Shown one piece after another: positions 57,490 through 64,000 of a stretch of 64,000 bases of DNA. The position numbers and the translations under genes are program-made. Source of the stretch: Caballeronia zhejiangensis (lineage in GTDB: Bacteria > Pseudomonadota > Gammaproteobacteria > Burkholderiales > Burkholderiaceae); contig NZ_JFHD01000033.1 of assembly GCF_000698575.1 (NCBI RefSeq), forward strand, positions 1 through 64,000, in the 5' to 3' direction. Each line of letters opens with the position of its first letter. The stretch's first letter is position 1. The notes beneath the pieces were generated by a model. That model searched no databases. It saw only the letters and a list, made by a program, of their open reading frames with translations, and was not told the DNA's origin.

Positions 57490-58530
57490 TCGCGCAATGT
57501 GATCCGGACGCAGAGCAACAACAAGCTGCGGATGGAAGACTGGGCGGGCGAAGAGGGCATCAAACTCAGCACCGAGCATTCGGGCAAGTCGCAGCTTAAC
57601 CTCGGTCACCTGGTCGATTCAAAGCTGGAAAAGCGCGGTAGCGGCTACGAGCTTCGCTCGGATGGCTTCGGCGCGCTGAGAGCCGGATCGGGCATGTTGA
57701 TCTCGACCGATAAGCAGGAGCTGGCCGAAGGCAAACAGATCGACATGACTGCCGGCATGAATCAGCTGCAGATCGTATGCGCTCAGGCTGATGGTTTAAC
57801 ACAGGCGGCGTCCGTCGCGAATGCCGAAATCGCCGATCTGAAGGCCGAAAACCAATGGCTCAAGGACAGCGTGAATGAGCTGCGCGAGGCGGTCATGTTG
57901 CTTTCATCGCCTAAAGGCATCGCGCTGGCGACGCCCGATCGCATTTCCGTAGCGGCCGGCAAGGACGTGAACGTCAACACCAGCGCGGGCTTCAACGTCA
58001 GCACAATGCGTAACGTGGTGCTGGCCGCGACCAACGCGATATCACTGTTCGCTCAGAAGATGGGGCTGAAGTTGTATGCAGCGCATGGCAAGGTCCAGAT
58101 CCAGGCGCAGTCGGACGCAATGGAGTTGGTCGCGCAGCAGAACATGCAACTGTGCAGCGCAGCCGGAACGCTGACGGCCAACGCGGCCAATGGCGTCGTG
58201 CTGAGTGGTGGCGGCAGCGCTTACATCAAGGTTCAAGGCGATAACGTCGAGATCGGTGGCGCGGGCAATCTCATCCTGAAGATTATCGAAATGCAGAAGG
58301 AGGGGCCTGGATCATTGAGCTTGCCGTTGCCTAAATTTAGTCAGACCAACGTTAAGAATGACCAGAAATTTGTACTGTGTGATGACTTGACTGGACGTCC
58401 GTTGGCGAATCGCCCGTATCGAATTGAGTTTTCGGACGGCAAGATTTTAGACGGTAAGACGAATGAAAATGGTGAGACATCTATTTTAAAAAGTGATGTG
58501 GTCCAAAGTATGAAGCTCATTCTTTCCTAA
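57490..58530 (+). pseudogene. vgrG: vgrG C-terminal half, inverted relative to its N-terminal half
   Basis: Encodes from SRNVIRTQSNNKLRMEDWAG the VgrG gp5-like stalk: GIKLSTEHSGKSQLNLGHLV, a coiled segment AEIADLKAENQWLKDSVNEL, then DUF2345 repeats (LATPDRISVAAGKDVNVNTS). The C-terminal transthyretin-like extension is FVLCDDLTGRPLANRPYRIE. A GTG at 57499 could start translation but has no ribosome site. The matching N-terminal half is on the minus strand at 59310-60716. Joining base 59310 to base 57490 restores one frame of about 815 residues. Confidence 0.85.
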
Positions 58531-59309
58531 TAAGGTATTTCAAGAATGCCGAATAATAAAAATCCGCAAGTCGACGCGAGCGACGGACGTCAAACCTTAA
58601 AGACGGCCACTAGTGTAACGCCGAAACAAACCGACCATTTTGGTCGACCATATTGGGAATCATAGAATGGCAGGAAGCTATATCTGGGCCGAGCCTGATA
58701 AGAACCAGATGGTGAATATCAACGCGGAGAAGGTTCCCAATCCGGTGACAGCCGAGGAAATGTCGCGACGTCGACCTTACACGGTCACTCGAATGCGTAA
58801 AGGAGAGTTCGTAAGGGAGACAGTTGACCGCTATTTCGAACAGGCACGGAGCGATCAGGATGTGCTGGGTGCCCGTGACAAGCAAGGGAACTATCTTGAT
58901 CCGGGAGTACCGTATTTCGAAACGTCACTTGATGTACTCGGAGCGAATAGGCGTCAGCAAGTCCTTTATTCATACGAGCGTTATCAGCCGATGCCGACCA
59001 ACCATAGCACGCTGCCTCAACACGTTGAGTTTATGCGTCGTGTCGCCGCATGGGATCTGCCGATCGGATTCTGCGACTCCTATAAATCTCGCGATTTTTG
59101 GCTGAATCTAGTCCGCGACGCAGACTGGACCGGACTGGGCGATCCTTACTTCACCACCGGATTTCTTGAAGTGCCCCCCGTTCCGAGCGGGATTGATAAA
59201 CAGACTGCCATCGATAAAACTGCCGGAACCGGTGCTGAATCACTTCGGAAGTACTACGAGTTGAGACAACAGAAAGGTCATGAAGCCGCGGCGCAAGAAG
59301 CCATCTACG
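57490..59309. other. Inverted segment, 1,820 bp
   Basis: Reversing exactly this interval joins both halves of vgrG in frame (..HITND + SRNVIRTQ..) and also extends the effector remnant in frame (..EAIY + AELGQILGSD, stop at 57458), 30 bp before the immunity gene. I see no long inverted repeats at the two ends, only a shared TCG. The event was either non-homologous or mediated by an enzyme with short sites. Confidence 0.75.
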
Positions 59310-59320
59310 ATCGTTCGTGA
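58546..59320 (+). pseudogene. Tle3-type lipase effector, internally deleted
   Basis: Sixteen bp after the vgrG stop, an ATG opens 39 residues (DASDGRQTLKTATSVTPKQT and DHFGRPYWES) like a Tle3 N-terminus, ending in TAG at 58663. A second frame from ATG 58667 gives 217 residues that match a Tle3 C-terminal DUF3274-like region: YERYQPMPTNHSTLPQHVEF and MRRVAAWDLPIGFCDSY. The several hundred residues between, with the GxSxG nucleophile, are gone. The 3' end is cut at 59309 by the inversion; its natural end lies at 57458-57489. Family assignment is from memory of the motif. Confidence 0.7.
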
Positions 59321-60716
59321 TATGATCGACCGCCTGGCTGTTGTGATGGAATCCTAATATCTCAGGTTTGTCCGGATCTCCGTCACGAAATCCAATCACT
59401 ACTTCGGTGTTGTCGAGTCCCGGGAAGTGAAATCCCGTCTGCAACGCCCCCGCGAACGGCTTGGCCAGACGCAACGGTACGCTCTCGCCGCCGCGAGGCC
59501 ACTCCTGAAAATCTACGTCGAAACGTACTGTGTAGTAGCCGGCGGCCGATAAGAACGCATATTTGTACTTATCCGGCGACGTGACCCGGCCGCTGAGCGT
59601 GCCCGCGATCTTCGGATATCTGGACTCGTCGATCTTCAGCCGAAAGCGCCGATCCGCAGGAATCGCTTTGAAGGTGTTGCTGTAGGCTTTGTCACGCGCG
59701 CCACTATGCGTGACTTCGATCGCAACCAGTCCATCTTCGGCGTCCGGCAAGTCGGTATCCGTGCGGAACACGCGACCGCACCGCAACTCCTGCACATTGC
59801 TCTCACCCTCGAAAAGGACCTGCCGGCAGATCGCTTCTTCGTGATACAGCTGAGCCTTGCGCTGAGCCTCCGCCTGATCCAAATGTGCGGTGCCGTAGAT
59901 GTACGGCGTGCCATAGGTGGTTGGATCCTGCGGCGCGACATTCTCTTCCGCCCTGAAACGCTCGTAGGCCTGATCGGGGTTATAGTCCGCTACCACGACC
60001 GACTGCGGCACAACGTGCGTATGGCACGCCAGTTCATACACTGATTCAATGGCCGCTTCTAAACCGGCATTCTCGCGATACGGAACGATGCGGGCGGGAT
60101 CATAGACGTAGTGATCGATATCATCGGCAAAGACGATTCGGTCGCCATGCTCGGTTTCTTCGATAAAGAGATAGATTCCCCACTTCGCCATCAGCATCTG
60201 CAAGTACGCCAGGTCATCCTGCGCGTACTGGAAGCGGAACAGCATCTGCGGATACTTGCTCCGTAGCCGGAAAATGTACTGATGCGGCATCAATCCGTGA
60301 CGAACCAGCACCGCCTCCAGGATGTCCGGGATTGTCTTGTGTTGGTAAATTTTTGTATCACGAACACCTTCGAGCCTTGCCAGATGCGACTTGAGAACGA
60401 TTTCGTAACTCACGAAATCGTGGGTGGTCTTTAGCTTGGAAAACGACGCGATAAAGCCGGACCACTTTCTGACCGAGCCGTCATCTGACTGCAAAGAAAA
60501 CGTTGCGTCCCGGTTGAGGTAGTCACGACGAGAGACGACACGCGGGTGCGTCACCTTCAGGGTGACGACACTGGGACTGCCCATCTTCTCGGAGATGTGA
60601 TGCGAGGACACCGACAAGAACGCCGCGCCGTCGGTGCCGGGCACTTCGAGGTGCTGGGACTGTCGCCCGGTCACTCGACTGGCAATCCCCTCCATTCTGT
60701 CCAGTACGGTGGACAT
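59310..60716 (-). pseudogene. vgrG: vgrG N-terminal half (T6SS spike), split by inversion
   Basis: Start MSTVLDRMEGIASRVTGRQS with AAGGAG nine bases upstream. It contains the gp27-like hub: QYAQDDLAYLQMLMAKWGIY, VVADYNPDQAYERFRAEENV and the C-terminal GALQTGFHFPGLDNTEVVIG. The VgrG sequence ends in FHHNSQAVDHITND at 59310. Beyond that the frame runs antisense through the effector remnant to 59151. A truncated hub could be made, but no spike. Upstream DNA is related to the other vgrG copy. Confidence 0.9.
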
Positions 60717-60736
60717 GCTCATACGCTCCTTTTTAT

Positions 60737-60780
60737 GCACTGCTATCGAAACCTGCCAAAAGGCAAGTGGTGATCAGCTT
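60737..60780. repeat. Upstream repeat of vgrG copy 2
   Basis: GCACTGCTATCGAAACCTGCC, AAAA, GGCAAGTGGTGATCAG; homologous to 52176-52220, including the small hairpin. Confidence 0.6.
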
Positions 60781-60910
60781 CAGAGCGCATGCGCTCGTAG
60801 GGGGAAGATCTTATCGAAACCTCGGCGCTGCCGATACACGAATTATCCTAGACGATCGCCAGCGACTTGGTCGTTTCTAGCTCTTTAATCAAGGATTCCT
60901 TCTGGAGCAC

Positions 60911-61108
60911 TCAGCGAGCTTGCGTCTGCGGCAATAGTTTCGCTCGCGTGGCGCTGGGCTGCGGCAGGTTAAGCGACCCGCTATGATTACCGCTGTCGGT
61001 AAGGGTGTTGGAGTTGCCTTCGATATAGATCAGCGTGCAGGCGCTGAGCAGCAACGCGCTCAGGAACGCGACGATGACGACGGCCATCCATCGCAATTTT
61101 CTTCTCAT
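60911..61108 (-). CDS. Small lipoprotein
   Basis: A 65-residue protein: basic start, hydrophobic stretch VVIVAFLSALLLSAC with a lipobox, then TLIYIEGNSNTLTDSGNHSG and a Gln/Arg-rich end. Overlaps the LamG-domain gene upstream by four bases (ATGA). Small lipoproteins like this accompany phage tail modules; no specific family is recognised. Confidence 0.65.
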   Translation of the reverse strand: MRRKLRWMAVVIVAFLSALLLSACTLIYIEGNSNTLTDSGNHSGSLNLPQPSATRAKLLPQTQAR

Positions 61109-61614
61109 CGCATCCCCGCCAGATAGTGCGCCATTACACGCTCAGCACTGAGCGCTCGGTCGTACAGCGCCATCTCGCCGATCACACCGTTGAGCGCACC
61201 GCAGGTCCAGCCCGTCGCACCAATCTGCAGCACCGGCTGAGTCGTGACGTTGAAGGCGTTTGAGGATGCGAGCAGCACGCCATTCAGATAAAGACGGTAA
61301 GCGTCGTTTTGGTAGGTCACGACATGGTGATTGGCCGTGCCCGGCGCAGGCGCGGTGTTGCTGTCCGATTGCACGTTCTGGTAGCTCGCAGGCCAGAGAA
61401 TCACGTTGTACGACGCACCATTGCTGGCATAGGCCTCACCTTGCTTCACGATGTCCAGATGAATGCCCTGCGGCAGACGGCAGGCGACCGTCACCGTGTC
61501 GCCGGACGCGTCCGGTGCGATGGGTGGTGTCGCGGCGGCAGGTTGCGCGACAGGTGACGCCGCCGAGATATCGGACGGCGACTGCGCGTCCGGACGGGTG
61601 GTGCGCGTGGCCAT
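61105..61614 (-). CDS. LamG-domain phage structural protein, probably internally deleted
   Basis: A 169-residue protein starting MATRTTRPDAQSPSD with AGGAG five bases upstream. Residues 50-90 (VACRLPQGIHLDIVKQGEAY) look like a phage structural start. Residues 105-169 are only the second half of a LamG/concanavalin-like domain (RLYLNGVLLASSNAFN, GVIGEMALYDRALSAERVMA). The missing half of the sandwich suggests a deletion that kept the frame. Lies directly after the capsid-gene fragment. Confidence 0.6.
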   Translation of the reverse strand: MATRTTRPDAQSPSDISAASPVAQPAAATPPIAPDASGDTVTVACRLPQGIHLDIVKQGEAYASNGASYNVILWPASYQNVQSDSNTAPAPGTANHHVVTYQNDAYRLYLNGVLLASSNAFNVTTQPVLQIGATGWTCGALNGVIGEMALYDRALSAERVMAHYLAGMR

Positions 61615-61622
61615 GTTGGCTC

Positions 61623-62040
61623 CTACACGCCGAGCATCGAAGCGACTGCGAACGGTTGAAAAATCACCGTGCCCCACGTGCCCTGCGACTTCTTCTGTTT
61701 GAAGCTGCTGGTGTCGCGCACGATGCCGTGCGCACGCAGCTTCTCGGTGAAGGCGCAGAAACCTGTCTTTTGCCCCTCGATCTCCTCGGCGATCAGTTGC
61801 ATAAGGTTGCCGCCGGTCGGATTCTGGTATTGCACTGCGGTCTCGACGCGCAGGTTCGGGAAGTTCTTTTTCAGCATGTCCGAGACGTTCACGTTGTAGA
61901 TGTTGGTGGTCGTCAGCGCCACGCTCGACGATGGCGCCATCGCCAGCGTCATGCGCGCGTCCATCTCGATCAGCCCGCCCGACTGCAATACCAGCTCGTT
62001 AAAGAGCGTCTGGATGTCGGTGTAAATTTCGTTGGCGGTA
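61623..62040 (-). pseudogene. C-terminal fragment of a DUF2184 phage capsid-type protein
   Basis: Frame from about 62040 reads WTTANEIYTDIQTLFNELVL, SVALTTTNIYNVNVSDMLKK, VQYQNPTGGNLMQLIAEEIE and ends GTVIFQPFAVASMLGV, the end of DUF2184 major-capsid-like proteins. The N-terminal part is missing; a different structural gene start is joined to it at about 62040. Confidence 0.65.
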
Positions 62041-62232
62041 GTCCACCTCGCCTGAGCTCACATTCTCTTCGCCGTTCGACGACGCCCACGCGAAACGACC
62101 GACCGTCACACCGTTTGGCCCGGCGACAAGCGCGCCGGGACCCGCCAGCACCGATGCGCGCGGATTGGCCGACGCGAAGTCGCCCTCGACGGCCGGCGAC
62201 GGCTGCACATATACCTGAGTCTGAACGCCCAT
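62041..62232 (-). pseudogene. N-terminal fragment of a phage virion protein
   Basis: Starts MGVQTQVYVQPSPAVEGDFA and continues ASANPRASVLAGPGALVAGP and GVTVGRFAWAS, a type found as a capsid accessory protein. After about 63 residues (SSGEV) the DUF2184 fragment begins in another frame. Confidence 0.55.
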
Positions 62233-62253
62233 GATGTCCCTCCCCCCGATTGG

Positions 62254-62640
62254 TCACCCCAGTTGCTTGATGCCGTTTGCATGCGGATAGCGTTCGGCGA
62301 AGCTCTTCATCGAGGCGGCGTCCATGGCGACTCGCGCGCGCTGCAGCCCTGGCTTCGGCTGCGCCTCGAGGATCGCACGAAAGGCGCTCGGGTGAATGCC
62401 GTCAAGCGCGATGCCGAGCGTGCTGAGCGCCGCGCGATAGACTGCCTCCGCGCTGTCCTGCGCAAGGGCCAGATGACCGACCCACGGCTGCACGAAGGAT
62501 TCGGCGTCGGCTACCGCCCGCATGCGCCGGATCGCCGCGGTCTCCGCATCCTTGGCCGCCTGCTTGACCGCTTCACGCATCGCGGCGTCCATCGCCACTC
62601 GAGCCTCACGTTGGACGTCGCGACGAACTTGCGCGAGGGC
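62254..62640 (-). pseudogene. C-terminal fragment of a DUF2213-like phage protein
   Basis: A 114-residue piece from GTG 62598, open upstream to a TAA near 62640. It contains ADAESFVQPWVGHLALAQDS, AEAVYRAALSTLGIALDGIH and ends ANGIKQLG, matching the end of DUF2213 prohead proteins. It is 22 bp from the next virion fragment, the normal phage gene order. Confidence 0.55.
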
Positions 62641-62662
62641 TTACGAGCTCTGCATTCGACTA

Positions 62663-63015
62663 ATGAACATCAACACACGATCAGAAATCGCGACCGACAC
62701 GCTGCCTAATCGTAAGCGCCGAAAGTTGATATGTGCCGGCATGGCAAGCGCTGCTGCTGCCACGCTGCACGATTGGCAGGTTGCCGCCGAATCATCGCGC
62801 ATTCTCATCACTGACGTTACGCTGCTCAACCCTGTGTACGTTAATCGCTTGCTCAGCCCTCGTACGACGGACGAGATTCAACGGGCGGTCGCCACGTCTA
62901 CCGGTCCGATCTGCATGGGCGGTGGGCGCTATAGCATGGGCGGCCAGATCGCAAGCGCGGGAAGCCTTCACCTGGATATGCGTCAGTTCAACCGAGTGGT
63001 GTATTTCTCGCCAAA
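62663..63015 (+). pseudogene. N-terminal fragment of an FAD-binding oxidoreductase
   Basis: ATG at 62663. A Tat-like basic start (NRKRRKLICAGMASAAAATL), then ILITDVTLLNPVYVNRLLSP, GPICMGGGRYSMGGQIASAG and LHLDMRQFNRVVYFSPKDW. This is the start of the FAD-binding type 4 fold of sugar-lactone/alditol oxidase-like enzymes. After ~117 residues it runs into an unrelated sequence. Confidence 0.6.
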
Positions 63016-63293
63016 AGATTGGGTTGTACACCGATCCGGTGAGAATCAGTGTGCAGAGCAATCTGCTCGTGCTCGAAGGTGCGGATCCGAAAGCCGTGAA
63101 ACGCGATGCGCCGCAGCAGTCCGTATCGAACGCCGGGGCGGCTGCCGCGTCGGCGGCGTCGAGTGTCTCGGGAGCCGCCGCCGCGAGCAAAGCGGCGGCG
63201 CAGAGCGTCAACACGGCGACCGACGCGCTCACAAGCGCCAAAGCGAGCGCAAGTTCGCTCTCGAAGAGCGCCGGCGGGTTGCTTTCCAAATGA
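63016..63293 (+). pseudogene. C-terminal fragment of an unrecognised, possibly phage, protein
   Basis: In the second frame: YTDPVRISVQSNLLVLEGAD, then VKRDAPQQSVSNAGAAAASA and an Ala/Ser-rich helical end with SLSKSAGGLLSK. The start is replaced by the oxidoreductase fragment. ATGACA at the stop may begin a further truncated gene (MTIFGAPLERVILNSS). Confidence 0.4.
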
Positions 63294-63900
63294 CAATTTT
63301 CGGAGCGCCCCTCGAAAGAGTGATCCTTAACTCGTCAACTGCATGCTCAGGCAGACGAATTCGGCTGGCCCGCTGTAGCCCGCTACGCGCGAGCATTGCA
63401 ACTTCATGAAGTGAGCGATGCCGGCGCTGATTCTGAGCGATGTCGAGCCGCTGTCGAAACGTGAGCCTGATCGCATTACCGTATAACCTGATTTCGTTGC
63501 CTTGCCTGGTGAGTTTGGGCCAACCGAAACTGAGAAATGGCTTCCAACCGAGATATGGAAGTCATGAAGAAGAGCCGATTCACGGAAGAACTGATGGTCA
63601 CGATGCTGCGCGAGACAAACAAGGCGTCGGTCGTAGGTGGCTGAGAAACCCGCTGTGTCCGCAATGCTCGCAGACGACACATTCGCTGTCGCGCAGGCAG
63701 CGTCCGTCGCGTTCGGTTTCTGGGGTCGCAATCAGCCTGGTCAGTCAGGCTTTTCGCATCAACGTCGTCCTCGACTTCCAAATCCCAAGTCGCATTTCCA
63801 CTCCTTCACGACCAACGCAGACATCGCGCCTTCCCCCACGCGTGCGAAAATCTCCTCCACACCCACCATCTTCGCTTCAAGCACGCCAAAGGACCCGTCC
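63294..63900. other. Scrambled boundary region of the accessory DNA
   Basis: No intact gene. Short pieces with coding appearance occur on both strands before 63480. The start of an IS3-type orfA lies at 63564-63644. From about 63780 the sequence becomes a C-rich leader before the UPF0303 gene. No copy of the tRNA end is seen here. Confidence 0.5.
63564..63644 (+). mobile_element. IS3 family transposase orfA, N-terminal remnant
   Basis: 26 codons, MKKSRFTEELMVTMLRETNK and a few more, then a premature TGA. The start matches the common IS3-group OrfA beginning (MKKSRFTEEQ). The rest of the element is absent. Confidence 0.5.
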
Positions 63901-64000
63901 ATGGACATTCCCCACGTTCTGCAAGCCATCGCGCATCAGGAGCACACGCTCGTGTTCCCGCAATTTCACTCGGAACACGCGTGGCAAATCGGTTCGCAAT
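63901..64000 (+). CDS. UPF0303/HbpS-like protein (partial)
   Basis: The first 33 codons from ATG 63901 read MDIPHVLQAIAHQEHTLVFP and FHSEHAWQIGSQ, the typical start of UPF0303 (DUF336, heme-degrading/HbpS-like) proteins of about 160 residues. It runs off the right edge and marks return to ordinary chromosome. Confidence 0.75.
   Translation, partial: MDIPHVLQAIAHQEHTLVFPQFHSEHAWQIGSQ

Noticed and set aside
57421..57609. Minus-strand frame ending ..QNSDKFSDPTNTTGSQKKGG as the native effector terminus
   Set aside because: It needs a breakpoint that puts vgrG out of frame; the clean breakpoints give AELGQILGSD instead.
57490..59309. Shufflon or Hin-type invertible switch explanation for the vgrG inversion
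   Set aside because: No inverted repeats of the length used by known DNA invertases are visible at the ends, and no invertase gene adjoins; kept only as a possibility to test.

Overview
The window is high-GC DNA from a beta-proteobacterium, most likely of the Burkholderia sensu lato group (Burkholderia, Paraburkholderia or Caballeronia). This rests on gene content and protein style (guaA, ddp operon, a PuuD-type urate oxidase, UraD/Alc/AllA ureide genes, PCu(A)C, Burkholderia-like T6SS parts) and was not confirmed by a database search.

Layout. 1-10.5 kb: the end of a DPxTG-repeat protein, guaA, a 2'-5' RNA ligase family gene, a complete ddpXABCDF-type D-Ala-D-Ala dipeptidase and dipeptide ABC operon, a DUF1992 gene, tadA and an LD-carboxypeptidase. 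10.6-32.1 kb: a large purine catabolism region. It holds a GntR regulator, an NCS1 permease, a hydantoin/allantoin racemase, puuE-uraD-alc-allA, membrane urate hydroxylase puuD with uraH, an 8-oxoguanine/guanine deaminase-like enzyme behind a candidate xanthine riboswitch, and a LysR gene divergent from a BMP-type nucleoside ABC transporter. Together these cover uptake of purines or ureides, deamination, urate to allantoin, allantoate, ureidoglycolate and glyoxylate. Three copies of GAATYGTYGACAA (two before the GntR gene, one before puuE) suggest the operator. A GMC oxidoreductase plus alkylsulfatase pair and ltaE sit inside this region. 32-45.3 kb: ordinary chromosome with dodecin, mscL, DUF2252, glgX, a TPR/glycine-rich protein, a PspA-like protein, mrcA (PBP1A) and a small copper locus.

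45.3-63.9 kb is accessory DNA beginning at tRNA-fMet. The first part is a phage-like element: a large serine recombinase whose last codons lie inside the tRNA and which carries a frameshift, a RecT and RecE-like pair, and a YdaS/Cro-like gene. The second part is a decayed type VI secretion (T6SS) zone. It has an orphan tssC and a 3'-truncated tssK fused to a phage methyltransferase fragment. It has two vgrG copies: one reduced to 56 codons fused to lipase pieces, the other split by a 1,820-bp inversion whose reversal restores both vgrG and the end of its effector gene. Three lipase effector remnants lack their catalytic cores, while the neighbouring Tli3-like and Tli4-like immunity lipoproteins and a PAAR gene are intact. 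The third part holds phage capsid-gene scars, an oxidoreductase fragment and an IS3 fragment. The chromosome resumes with a UPF0303 gene running off the right edge.

The most novel-looking material is the pattern of deleted effectors with preserved immunity genes and the reconstructable vgrG inversion. Gene calls come from reading translations; family names are from memory of motifs.
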